Positions 54,832 through 63,613 of a DNA stretch of 64,000 nt are shown in pieces. The number at the start of each line of letters is the position of its first letter. The stretch's first letter is position 1. The stretch is from assembly GCF_052055485.1 (NCBI RefSeq), contig NZ_CP197171.1, positions 3,224,001 through 3,288,000 of the forward strand. Reading direction: 5' to 3'. The notes below the pieces were generated by a model, which was not told the origin of the DNA, did not search any database, and saw nothing but the letters and a program-made list of their open reading frames with translations. The position numbers and the translations under genes are program-made. This DNA comes from Amphibacillus sp052055485. Lineage in GTDB: Bacteria > Bacillota > Bacilli > Bacillales > Amphibacillaceae.

Positions 54832-55578
54832 ATGATCAAAAAATTTATTATTGCTCATCGAGGAGCTAGTTTTTACCGACCAGAAAATACTTTAGCGGCG
54901 TTTGAATTGGCTTATCAACAGGGTGCAGATGGAATTGAAACCGATATTCACCTCAGTAAAGATGGTATTCCAATGTTAATTCACGATGCACAAATCAATC
55001 GAGTAACCCACGCAACTGGCTTGGTTAATCAATTAACATGTCAAGAATTAAAGGAATATGATATTGGTTCTTGGTTTAATTCCAAATATCATACAGAACG
55101 AATGGTCACATTAGCAGAATTTTTACACTGGGCTCATGGAAAAAATTTATTGCTTAATCTCGAATTAAAAACTGGCGATATGGATGACTCATCAATAGAA
55201 AAAATCGTTTATCAAGAAGTCGACAAATATAAGATGTTGAACCAGGTTATTTTTTCAAGTTTTAACAGTCAAACATTAGAAAGGCTAAAAAAAATCGATC
55301 CCAACACTAAAGTCGCTATCCTAGCTTCTAGACATCAATTAACTTTATTACAAACCAGTCAACAACTACAATTTAATGGTGTTCATTTAAAACACAATTA
55401 CATTGATCGTGTCATCATTAGAAAATATCATCGTGAAGGAAAATATGTTGGCGTCTATACAGTTAACAATCCCAATCAAATGAGAAGGTGTTTTCAGGCA
55501 AATTGTGATATGATCATAACAGATCGACCCGATTTAGCAATTGAAAAGAGACAATTATATTTAGATTGTTTAAAGTAG
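54832..55578 (+). CDS. Glycerophosphodiester phosphodiesterase (YqiK/UgpQ-like)
   Basis: A 248-residue cytoplasmic GDPD enzyme without signal peptide. Catalytic His9-Arg10 lie in IAHRGAS. ENTLAAFELA, GIETDIHLSKDG and LIHD provide the metal ligands and second histidine. It releases glycerol-3-phosphate from glycerophosphodiesters. The ATG at 54832 follows AGGTGG; upstream GTG codons lie within that site. It is 76 bases before rnz, on the same strand. Confidence 0.92.
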   Translation: MIKKFIIAHRGASFYRPENTLAAFELAYQQGADGIETDIHLSKDGIPMLIHDAQINRVTHATGLVNQLTCQELKEYDIGSWFNSKYHTERMVTLAEFLHWAHGKNLLLNLELKTGDMDDSSIEKIVYQEVDKYKMLNQVIFSSFNSQTLERLKKIDPNTKVAILASRHQLTLLQTSQQLQFNGVHLKHNYIDRVIIRKYHREGKYVGVYTVNNPNQMRRCFQANCDMIITDRPDLAIEKRQLYLDCLK

Positions 55579-55654
55579 AAACAGGGTAATTGATCATTTA
55601 TTTGAATGAGCACAATTAAGGAATTATTCACTAAATTAAAGAGGTAGACTTCTA

Positions 55655-56587
55655 ATGAAAATAACTTTTTTAGGTACTGGCGCAGGACTGCCAGCCAAAC
55701 ACCGCAATGTGAGTGCCATTGCTCTTCATTTAATGGAGGAATATGGCTCGATTTGGCTATTCGATTGTGGAGAAGCCACACAACATCAGATTTTACACAC
55801 ATCAATTCGTCCAAGGAAAATTGAAAAAATCTTTATTACACACCTTCATGGAGATCATATCTACGGTTTACCAGGACTATTGAGCAGTCGATCTTTTCAA
55901 GAAGGAACTACCCCACTAACAGTATATGGTCCGGTCGGGATCGAGCAATTTATTAAAACAAGCTTAACAATTAGTGGCACACAATTATCATACCCATTAC
56001 ATGTCGTTGAGATTTTTGATGGCTATCAACTTGATGAAGCTCACTTTATGGTGGATGTCATTGCACTAGAACATGGCATTGATTCATTCGGCTATCGAAT
56101 AAGTGAAAAAAATCAAATCGGGAAATTACAGGTTGATAAATTGAAAGCCCTCGGCATTCAACCCGGTCCCATCTATCAACAAATTAAAACGAATGAAGTG
56201 ACTGAATTACCAGATGGTCAACATATTTATCGCAAGGATGTTGTTGGTCCGACAAAAAAAGGACGCAAGGTGACCATCTTTGGTGATACAAGACACCCGA
56301 TGCAATTCGTTGATTTTGTTTATCAAAGTGATTTATTGATTCATGAGGCAACTTTTCATGGAGATAATCAGGATCTAGCCGATCAATATTTCCATAGCAC
56401 CAACATTGAAGCGGCTCAATTAGCAAAACAAGCAAAAGTAAAGCAACTGGCTCTAACACATATTTCTGCCAGATATCGAGATGAAGACTTGGCTGGCTTT
56501 TTAGCAGAAGCACAAACCATTTTTCCTGCAACGATCCTGGCGGAAGATTTCTTAACAACAGAGATAACCAAAGCCCTTGAAAATTAA
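55655..56587 (+). CDS. rnz: Ribonuclease Z
   Basis: A 310-residue metallo-beta-lactamase-fold nuclease that trims 3' ends of tRNA precursors. The zinc motif HLHGDH is in ITHLHGDHIYGLPG. The flexible-arm region (FQEGTTPLTVYGPVGI) and HEATFHGD are present. The length matches B. subtilis RNase Z. Confidence 0.96.
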   Translation: MKITFLGTGAGLPAKHRNVSAIALHLMEEYGSIWLFDCGEATQHQILHTSIRPRKIEKIFITHLHGDHIYGLPGLLSSRSFQEGTTPLTVYGPVGIEQFIKTSLTISGTQLSYPLHVVEIFDGYQLDEAHFMVDVIALEHGIDSFGYRISEKNQIGKLQVDKLKALGIQPGPIYQQIKTNEVTELPDGQHIYRKDVVGPTKKGRKVTIFGDTRHPMQFVDFVYQSDLLIHEATFHGDNQDLADQYFHSTNIEAAQLAKQAKVKQLALTHISARYRDEDLAGFLAEAQTIFPATILAEDFLTTEITKALEN

Positions 56588-56599
56588 GGCTTTGGTTAT
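56564..56599 (+). terminator. Hairpin overlapping the end of rnz
   Basis: Perfect 12-bp arms (56564-56575 and 56588-56599) bracket the last codons and stop of rnz. No T-tract follows; it may still stop transcription before the convergent TPR gene or protect the mRNA end. Confidence 0.5.
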
Positions 56600-56627
56600 T
56601 AATCATGGCCTTGACTAACAAGCCCGT

Positions 56628-57200
56628 TTATCCTTGCATTGCTCTTACTAATTCAATGGCTTGTTCAGTTGAGTTAATTAAGGAATGACTTTTTTTTGCT
56701 TTTCTTAGTTCCAATGCTTTTTGAAAGCATTGTTCGGCTTCGTCTAGCATTGCTAATTCCATTAGACATTTACCCTTGTGTTGTAGTCCGAAATCCAAGT
56801 ATTCATCAATTTGGAGCGTTTCACACATTCCCAGAGCTTTATTGAAATGATCCAAAGCTTTTTTATGATTACCACCGTATTTTAGAGCTTCCCCAAGACG
56901 AATTAGAGAGACGATTTCCCCTCTAGGCTTTTTCTCTTCCACTGCTTGATTAAGACAATATGTCAAACAGTTAATAGCTTTTTTGGGTTGTCCATTTATT
57001 CTATACAAATTTCCTAAAGCTCCATAAAGAAAGTACTTATCATTCTCATGACTGCTTTTTAATAAGTCCTCTGCTTGATGAATAACTTGATTCAGCTTTA
57101 AAGAATTAGAGGTTTTTTCACGAAGATATTCGCTTTTATCAAAATAAATAACATCATTTACACTGAGTAGAGTTTCGCTAAAATCTGCTATATTTATCAC
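56628..57200 (-). CDS. Tetratricopeptide-repeat protein
   Basis: A 190-residue protein built of TPR helices: YFLYGALGNLYRINGQPKKA, SLIRLGEALKYGGNHKKALD and MELAMLDEAEQCFQKALELR follow at about 36-40 residue steps. The start is set at GTG 57200 with GGGGGG five bases ahead; the open frame upstream would overlap the polymerase gene. TPR proteins mediate protein contacts; no enzymatic domain is visible. It lies 52 bases after the polymerase gene on the same strand. Confidence 0.75.
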   Translation of the reverse strand: MINIADFSETLLSVNDVIYFDKSEYLREKTSNSLKLNQVIHQAEDLLKSSHENDKYFLYGALGNLYRINGQPKKAINCLTYCLNQAVEEKKPRGEIVSLIRLGEALKYGGNHKKALDHFNKALGMCETLQIDEYLDFGLQHKGKCLMELAMLDEAEQCFQKALELRKAKKSHSLINSTEQAIELVRAMQG

Positions 57201-57252
57201 TAATCCCCCCAAAATACATCTTTTCAAACCATAAATAAATATCATGGCATAA

Positions 57253-58500
57253 TCATTGCTTAAAATCATCTAAAAAATCTTTTTGGAAGCTTGTGGTTGG
57301 GGTGTCTTTATCCGCTTCTTCCTTAATCGTTTGAAAAGGATTTTTTCCATATTTAGAGCTCAATTGGTCAATCACCTTTTGCAATGCTTCATCTTCAAGA
57401 TGATCTTGATAATTAAATAAACTGAGCTGTTCAACAATCTGCCCTTTTTCTACTAAGCCTTGAGCTGTTACTCCCAACAAACGAATCGGTTCCCCATTCC
57501 AATTGGTTTCAAATAGATCATTCGCAATTGTAAAAATATCTTCTTCACTTGAGAAATAAATGGATTTTGTCACACTTCGGGTAATGGTCTTTCGATCATA
57601 ATAGCGAATCGTAATTTGTAAGGTTTGGGCAACAACTTCTTTTCGCACAAGACGAACAGCAACTTTGCGAGCAAGCTTGCGTAATAGGGTCATAATAGTT
57701 GTATCATCTGTCGTGTCTTCCCTTAATGTTTCTGAATTACCGATACTTTTAAAGTCATATACAGCTTCTGGATCAACCGGGCTGGTATCAATTCCTTTAG
57801 CACGTTGCTGAATGCGCTCACCATTAATGCCAAGAGCACGCTTCAATTGAAAAAGATCAGCCTCGATTAAATCACCGATTTTAAAAATATCAATTTTGTT
57901 CAGCTTTTCTGCCGTTTTTTCACCGACACCATACATGTCTCCAATGTTAAGCGGCCAGAGCTTAGTTGGTAAATCCCGCTTTCTTAATACGGTGATCCCC
58001 AGTGGTTTTTTCATATCCGAAGCCATTTTTGCTAAAAACTTATTAGGAGCAATGCCGATACTGCATGGCAAATCTAGTTCATTCTTTAATCTATTTTGCA
58101 AGTTTTCTGCGATTTCTAATGGGGTACCTAAGCTAGCACATTCGCTTATATCTAAATAACCTTCATCAATGGAAACAGGTTGCACAAGCGGCGTCATTTC
58201 TGCCATGATGCTAAACAATTCTTTTGAAGCATGTCGATAACGTTCAAAGTTTGGACGTAAAACAATCAGTTCTGGACAAAGCTGTCTTGCCTTCCACAGT
58301 GGCATGGTTGTTTTAATTCCTTTTGCTCGAGCTTCATAACTACTCGTGACAATAATTCCCCTACGCTCTTCAGGATTCCCAGCAATCGCTAGGGGTTTCC
58401 CTTTAAGTTCAGGATTATATGCCGCTTCAACAGAAGCATAAAAACTATTCATATCGACATGAAAAATGACACGTCCATTTTTAGGATACCATTTAGACAT
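57253..58500 (-). CDS. polY1: Y-family DNA polymerase IV (DinB, YqjH type)
   Basis: A 415-residue translesion polymerase. FHVDMNSFYASVE holds the first catalytic Asp and SIDEGYLD the second Asp/Glu pair. The helix-hairpin-helix region (GVGEKTAEKLNKIDI) and little-finger domain (about 240-350) follow. The tail ends in a hydrophobic Phe-rich stretch (TSFQKDFLDDFKQ), perhaps a clamp-binding element (an internal QLSLF is a better match). Its place before the peptidase gene matches B. subtilis yqjH. Confidence 0.94.
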   Translation of the reverse strand: MSKWYPKNGRVIFHVDMNSFYASVEAAYNPELKGKPLAIAGNPEERRGIIVTSSYEARAKGIKTTMPLWKARQLCPELIVLRPNFERYRHASKELFSIMAEMTPLVQPVSIDEGYLDISECASLGTPLEIAENLQNRLKNELDLPCSIGIAPNKFLAKMASDMKKPLGITVLRKRDLPTKLWPLNIGDMYGVGEKTAEKLNKIDIFKIGDLIEADLFQLKRALGINGERIQQRAKGIDTSPVDPEAVYDFKSIGNSETLREDTTDDTTIMTLLRKLARKVAVRLVRKEVVAQTLQITIRYYDRKTITRSVTKSIYFSSEEDIFTIANDLFETNWNGEPIRLLGVTAQGLVEKGQIVEQLSLFNYQDHLEDEALQKVIDQLSSKYGKNPFQTIKEEADKDTPTTSFQKDFLDDFKQ

Positions 58501-58564
58501 TATATCGCTTCCTTTAAAGTTACCATCTCTATCTACTATACCATATGCCCTGCTCTACTTACGC

Positions 58565-59683
58565 TCAATCCTTAGCTACTTGATTAATAATCTCAAGCAC
58601 AAGCTCTGTTAATTTGATCAATTCAGCAATTGGCATACGCTCATTTGTCGTATGAATATCTTCATATCCCACAGCTAAATTAACGGTTGGAATGCCATAA
58701 CTTGAAATGATATTTGCATCACTTCCTCCACCACTTTGCTTAAGTTCACTCGTTCTTCCGATTGCTTCAACAGCTTTTTGAGCCAATTGAACCACTTCGT
58801 CATCTTGGGATTGTTTAAATCCTGAATACATCACTGCCGTTTCAATCTCGACCTCCCCACCTAACTCCTTAGCTGCATCAACAAAGGCTTGTTTCATCTT
58901 TTCTTCTTGGCGAGCTACTTTTTTTGGATCAAGTGAACGGGCTTCGGCAAGAATTTCAACATAATCACAAACAATGTTGGTTTTTTGTCCGCCTTCAAAG
59001 CGTCCAATATTCGCTGTTGTTTCATGATCAATACGACCTAAAGGCATTTTTGAAATCGCTTTTGAAGCTATTGTGATTGCAGATACACCCTTTTCTGGTG
59101 CAACACCCGCATGTGCTGTTTTCCCTTTTACTTTTGCAAAAAACTTGACTTGGGTTGGTGCAGCAACAATAATATCTCCAACAGGTCCATCACTATCAAG
59201 AGCATAACCAAACTCAGCATTCAATAGTGATGAATCTAATGCCTTTGCTCCTACAAGCCCGGATTCTTCCCCGACAGTAATCACAAATTGAATCTGACCA
59301 TGTGACAGCTGATTTTCTTTTAAGCAACGAATGGTTTCGATCATGGTAGCAAGGCCAGCCTTATCATCAGCACCTAAGATCGTCGTCCCATCAGATGTAA
59401 TGTCATCCCCCTGATATTGTGGATTTACTCCTTTACCAGGTACGACTGTATCCATATGTGAGGTAAAATAAATCGGTTTAGCTTCTGTATTTGCTGATAA
59501 AGTACAGATCAAATTCCCTGCACCAAAGCCCGTTTTTGACTGTGAGCTATCTTCAATCACCTCTAGACCTAAATCGGTAAATGTCTTTTTAAGTACTCTT
59601 GCCATATCTCCTTCTTCACCCGTTTCGGAGTCTATTTGAACGAGTTCTAAAAATTGATCGACTAATCTTTGACTGTTTATCAT
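58565..59683 (-). CDS. Tripeptidase T-like M20 metallopeptidase (YqjE)
   Basis: A 372-residue M20 peptidase. The zinc ligands are in SHMDTVVPG, GADDKAGLA and VGEESGLVGA, and a dimerisation lid at about 175-285 (HAGVAPEKG) follows. It resembles PepT-type aminotripeptidases and the Bacillus YqjE. The start at 59683 (MINSQRL) is ten bases behind AAAGGAG; the frame is open 30 bases further. Substrate preference is inferred. Confidence 0.9.
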   Translation of the reverse strand: MINSQRLVDQFLELVQIDSETGEEGDMARVLKKTFTDLGLEVIEDSSQSKTGFGAGNLICTLSANTEAKPIYFTSHMDTVVPGKGVNPQYQGDDITSDGTTILGADDKAGLATMIETIRCLKENQLSHGQIQFVITVGEESGLVGAKALDSSLLNAEFGYALDSDGPVGDIIVAAPTQVKFFAKVKGKTAHAGVAPEKGVSAITIASKAISKMPLGRIDHETTANIGRFEGGQKTNIVCDYVEILAEARSLDPKKVARQEEKMKQAFVDAAKELGGEVEIETAVMYSGFKQSQDDEVVQLAQKAVEAIGRTSELKQSGGGSDANIISSYGIPTVNLAVGYEDIHTTNERMPIAELIKLTELVLEIINQVAKD

Positions 59684-59801
59684 ATCATCATTTCTCCTTT
59701 TTTCCTTATGCAAAAATATTAATTATTAACAAAAAACTTGTCACTTCTCTTAAATCAAGCTACAATAGTAGTAAGATTTCCTGCTTAAAGGGGGTATTTT
59801 C

Positions 59802-59954
59802 ATGGCTAAGCGCAAGAAACCAAACCATCATAATCAAACAAATGTGGCTCATAAACCTTCGAAGCGTGACCGACGCATGAAAATGATCGTTTATTTAATG
59901 ATTATTGCCATGTTAGGTTCTGTTATAACAACTGGGTTAGCATATATTCTTTAA
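59802..59954 (+). CDS. Small single-pass membrane protein (DUF4044/Prli42-like)
   Basis: A 50-residue protein. The first 27 residues are basic (KRKKPNHH, KRDRRMKM), and the last 22 form one membrane helix (IVYLMIIAMLGSVITTGLAY). AAAGGGGG precedes the ATG, and a terminator follows directly. Basic-tail-plus-helix proteins at this locus in Firmicutes include Prli42, the stressosome anchor of Listeria; the helix pattern VYLMxxAM fits, but the assignment is tentative. It is missed by ORF callers with a 60-residue limit. Confidence 0.7.
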   Translation: MAKRKKPNHHNQTNVAHKPSKRDRRMKMIVYLMIIAMLGSVITTGLAYIL

Positions 59955-59957
59955 ACT

Positions 59958-59987
59958 GAGTAGCTTTTTCATAGCTACTCTTTTTTT
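59958..59987 (+). terminator. Terminator after the small membrane protein gene
   Basis: Perfect eight-base arms (59958-59965 and 59973-59980) with a seven-base loop and T7. It begins four bases past the stop and touches the stop of the convergent gene. Confidence 0.92.
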
Positions 59988-60939
59988 ATGCACACTTTTC
60001 GGTGACGGCTCGATTTTTTATCTTTAAATAATGTTCAATCTCATACAATAACTGAAATAAATGTGCTCTAATCTCAAATTCTTGTCTTGATTTAGGTAAT
60101 TGATCTTTTGCAAAATAACCCTTTAACCATTGAACTTGATCTAGATGATAAAGAACCGCATTATTTGGATAAATTGCATCAGCTAAATCAGTAAATAAAT
60201 CAGCAATCTTATGTGATTGTTCAACAGTAACCTCTAGCGGCTGGATTAACCTTAGCATTTGCTCTAAGGAATCTAGTTGAACTTTTCGCATTGAAAAATA
60301 TTGTTGCTGTCGATAAGCGTTGCGACTAAATGTATTTTCAATGTTTTTTTGGACCCATTCTTCCGCATCATATAGCTGTGTTTTTAATTCAGTGAAATGG
60401 CGAGTTGGTATTTCCCTCTTTTCACCTTTTAAATAAGCAGAAAAATCCCGAAACATGAGCTGATAATTTGCTTCAATATCATTTTTTAGTTTTGTTAACT
60501 TTCGATCCAAACTCGGCATATATAAATTTAATATTAATGCGACGCCGATTCCAATCGCCATAATAGCTATCTCATTGATAATGATTGCTCCATTAACGCT
60601 ACGCGCACCATAAAAATGAAATAAAACAACGAGACTTGTGACAATACCTGGTGCAATTTTAAGTAAATGAGCTACAGGTATAAACAATAATAATAGTAGT
60701 CCCACTGTCCATGGATGGTAACCGAGATACTCAAAAATAAAATAAGCAAAGACAATCGATAATAATCCAGCTGATAAACGATGCCATGCGATCAAAAAGG
60801 ACTGCTTTCGTGTCGACTGAATACATAAAACAGCAATAATACCCGCAGAACCTGGATGGTTTAGTTCAAGCCATTCTGCTATCAAAACGGCAATTGGAAC
60901 AGCAATGATCATTTTAAATGTCTGATAGCTAATCTTCAC
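59986..60939 (-). CDS. Aromatic acid exporter family membrane protein (YqjA-like)
   Basis: A 317-residue protein. About five or six membrane helices occupy residues 8-150 (FUSC/ArAE_1 type: VPIAVLIAEWLELNHPGSAGI, IPVAHLLKIAPGIVTSLVVL). A helical cytoplasmic domain (about 155-315) follows. It matches the DUF939 family of Bacillus YqjA, whose substrate is unproven. The start is GTG at 60939, nine bases behind GGGGGG; a GTG at 60960 sits at that site. Confidence 0.85.
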   Translation of the reverse strand: MKISYQTFKMIIAVPIAVLIAEWLELNHPGSAGIIAVLCIQSTRKQSFLIAWHRLSAGLLSIVFAYFIFEYLGYHPWTVGLLLLLFIPVAHLLKIAPGIVTSLVVLFHFYGARSVNGAIIINEIAIMAIGIGVALILNLYMPSLDRKLTKLKNDIEANYQLMFRDFSAYLKGEKREIPTRHFTELKTQLYDAEEWVQKNIENTFSRNAYRQQQYFSMRKVQLDSLEQMLRLIQPLEVTVEQSHKIADLFTDLADAIYPNNAVLYHLDQVQWLKGYFAKDQLPKSRQEFEIRAHLFQLLYEIEHYLKIKNRAVTEKCA

Positions 60940-61326
60940 ATTTATTCGCCCCCCTAACACAAATATATTCCTTAATATGTAATTTCCATTGAATAAGCTC
61001 CCCCTTTAAAGTGGAAGCTATCTTTTATTATAGTTTAATAACGAAGATTATTCAAAAATAGAAGCAAATTATATCTCACTTTTAGCATAAAGATGAGAGG
61101 AGTATTGCGCTATATTGTTAATTTGATATACAAAGAGCAAAAAAATGAATGGCATATCAAGTAAAGTGCCAACTTAGAACAGCCTAAACATGTTCGCTCT
61201 AGACCTTTTTACCAACACTTAAGATCGATTAAGATGAAAAAAGGCATCGATAAGTTTTTTAAAAACTCACCGATGCCTGTATCTATTCGAATATATCATA
61301 CTTATTTCAGTTATCATGATTGGTGT
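60940..61326. other. Intergenic region downstream of bkdB
   Basis: A 387-base gene-free stretch with the bkdB terminator at 61237-61277. The rest is AT-rich with no structure that I recognise. Confidence 0.5.
61237..61277 (-). terminator. Terminator of the bkd operon
   Basis: Outer GGCATCG arms (61243-61249 and 61271-61277) continue into an A/T-paired stem, followed by six T on the minus strand, 50 bases after bkdB. Confidence 0.88.
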
Positions 61327-62589
61327 TTAATAGATAGGTGTTGTGTTGCCAGAAATATTTTCTAAAATTTCTTTCACATGGGACATAAATCGTCCACAAA
61401 TGACACCATCCAAAATCCGATGATCTAGGGATAGGCATAAATTAACCATATCACGAGCCGCAAACATATCATCAATAATGACTGGTTTCTTTACAATCGA
61501 TTCAACTTGTAAAATAGCTGCTTGCGGATAATTAATGACTCCCATTGACTGAACGGATCCAAATGTACCCGTATTGTTAACTGTGAACGTGCCACCTTCC
61601 ATGTCTTTTTGCGTCAGCTTACCATGTTTAGCTTTATAAGCTAATTCATGAACTTCTTTGGCAATTCCTTTGATGCTTTTTTCGTCTACCGTTTGAATAA
61701 CAGGGACATAAAGCTCTGTTTCGTTTCCAACAGCAATCGATAAATTAATATCCTTGTGTTGCACAATTTTATCGCCTTGCCATGAGCTGTTTAATTCTGG
61801 GAATTTTTTCAATGCTTTTGCGACAGCATTTAAAAAGAAAGCAAAGTAAGATAGATTATAACCTTCCGCTTCTTTAAATTGATCTTTTTCAGCATTACGA
61901 TAACTCACTAGATTAGTCACATCAACTTCAATCATCATCCAGGCATGTGGTATTTCTGTCTTCGCTTTAACCATATTTGTTGCAATTGATTTTCGAATAC
62001 CTGTAACCGGAATTTCTCGATTGACTCTCGTCGTTGGCACAATGTGTTCAACTTGTTCGATTGGAAGAGATGCACGATCTTTATTGATTTTAGAAGCATC
62101 TTGATCAATCTTTGTAGCCTCCTGTTCAGTCTTCTTAAGCTGGTTCTGAACATCCTTTCGAGTAATTCGACCCGCTAATCCTGTTCCTGTTATTGTATTT
62201 AAGTTAATTCCATGCTCTTGTGCTAAAGTTAGAACTGCTGGTGAATATCTTTTCTTCATGGAAGAAACAGCTTCCTTCTCTTCCTGATCAGAAGGTTCTA
62301 CAGCAGGATCAGCCTCTTCCTGGCTAGTTCCAGCTTGTTCTTGATCTGTTTCTGTTTCAATTTGACATAATGGAGCCCCTACATTCACTTTTTGATCCTC
62401 TTCGACAAGGAGTTCAACTATTTTACCGGAAAATAGCGCTGGAACTTCTGCATTCACCTTGTCCGTCATCACTTCCAGAAGCGGTTGATATTTCTCAATT
62501 GAATCCCCCGCTTTAACGAGCCATTGACTGACGGTTCCTTCTGTTACACTTTCTCCTAACTGTGGCATTGTAATTGTTTTAATCGTCAT
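61327..62589 (-). CDS. bkdB: Branched-chain alpha-keto acid dehydrogenase E2 (lipoyl acyltransferase)
   Basis: A 420-residue E2 core. The lipoyl domain (1-80) has the lipoylated Lys in EVMTDKVNAEVP. A Glu/Asp-rich linker and a subunit-binding domain (about 120-155, SPAVLTLAQEHGINL) follow, and then the catalytic domain with HRILDGVICGRF. It transfers branched acyl groups to CoA, feeding branched fatty-acid synthesis. The start at 62589 is eight bases behind GGAGTG. It follows the E1-beta gene by about 20 bases. Confidence 0.94.
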   Translation of the reverse strand: MTIKTITMPQLGESVTEGTVSQWLVKAGDSIEKYQPLLEVMTDKVNAEVPALFSGKIVELLVEEDQKVNVGAPLCQIETETDQEQAGTSQEEADPAVEPSDQEEKEAVSSMKKRYSPAVLTLAQEHGINLNTITGTGLAGRITRKDVQNQLKKTEQEATKIDQDASKINKDRASLPIEQVEHIVPTTRVNREIPVTGIRKSIATNMVKAKTEIPHAWMMIEVDVTNLVSYRNAEKDQFKEAEGYNLSYFAFFLNAVAKALKKFPELNSSWQGDKIVQHKDINLSIAVGNETELYVPVIQTVDEKSIKGIAKEVHELAYKAKHGKLTQKDMEGGTFTVNNTGTFGSVQSMGVINYPQAAILQVESIVKKPVIIDDMFAARDMVNLCLSLDHRILDGVICGRFMSHVKEILENISGNTTPIY

Positions 62590-62610
62590 TTTTGGTTCAC
62601 TCCAAACCAT

Positions 62611-63597
62611 TTAAAATAATGCTAAGTCTAACATTGCTTGTTTAATTTTCTCTTGACTAACCATGAAAGCTTTTTCTAATGACGGGGCATATGGCATTGC
62701 AGGAACATTTGGACCAGCAATTCGCTTAATGGGTGCATCAAGATCAAATAAGCAATTTTCACCAATGATCGCAGAAACTTCACCAATGATGCTTCCCTCT
62801 TTGTTGTCTTCTGTAATTAAGAGCACTTTTCCCGTTTTCTGTGCAGCCTTGACAATCTGCTCTTGATCTAAGGGATAAACCGTCCGTAAATCGAGAATGT
62901 GCGACTCAATCCCATGTTCCTCTGCTAATTGATCAGCAGCTTCTTTAGCGAAATGAAGGGTTAATCCATATGAAATCACCGTAATATCAGATCCCTCACG
63001 GACTAGATTGGCTTGACCAATTGGGATCATTTCATCATTTTCTGGGACTTCTTCTTTTAAAAGCCGATATGCCCTTTTATGTTCAAAAAAGAGTACTGGG
63101 TCAGGATCACGAATCGCAGCTTTTAATAAACCCTTTGCCTCAGCCGGACTCGACGGCATGACAATCTTTAAACCCGGTTGATTAGCAAAAATCGCTTCGA
63201 TCGACTGTGAATGATAAAGTCCGCCATGTACACCACCACCATATGGCGCTCTAATTGTAATCGGGCAACTCCAATCATTATTTGAACGATAACGTAATTT
63301 AGCCGCCTCTGAAATAATTTGATTAACAGCAGGTAAAATGAAGTCAGCAAATTGCATTTCAGCAATGGGGATCATCCCATACATCGCAGCGCCAATTCCG
63401 ACCCCTGCTATCGCTGATTCTGCCAAAGGTGTATCAATGACACGTTGTTCGCCAAATTGCTCATAAAGACCATCTGTCGCTCTAAATACACCCCCACGCT
63501 TACCAACATCTTCTCCAAGAATAAAAACCTTCTCATCTCGTTCCATTTCTTCTTTCATCGCTAAATTAATCGCTTCAATATATGTTAATACTGGCAT
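62611..63597 (-). CDS. bkdAB: Branched-chain alpha-keto acid dehydrogenase E1 beta subunit
   Basis: A 328-residue transketolase-type E1-beta. ILGEDVGKRGGVFRAT, DTPLAESAIAGVGIGAAMYG and PYGGGVHGGLYHSQS are close to B. subtilis BkdAB, which favours branched-chain over pyruvate substrates. With the E1-alpha it forms the thiamine-diphosphate site. The start at 63597 (MPVLTYIEA) is eight bases behind AAGGAG; ATG 63603 would be too close to it. Confidence 0.95.
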   Translation of the reverse strand: MPVLTYIEAINLAMKEEMERDEKVFILGEDVGKRGGVFRATDGLYEQFGEQRVIDTPLAESAIAGVGIGAAMYGMIPIAEMQFADFILPAVNQIISEAAKLRYRSNNDWSCPITIRAPYGGGVHGGLYHSQSIEAIFANQPGLKIVMPSSPAEAKGLLKAAIRDPDPVLFFEHKRAYRLLKEEVPENDEMIPIGQANLVREGSDITVISYGLTLHFAKEAADQLAEEHGIESHILDLRTVYPLDQEQIVKAAQKTGKVLLITEDNKEGSIIGEVSAIIGENCLFDLDAPIKRIAGPNVPAMPYAPSLEKAFMVSQEKIKQAMLDLALF

Positions 63598-63613
63598 ACT
63601 CATTTCTCCTTCT

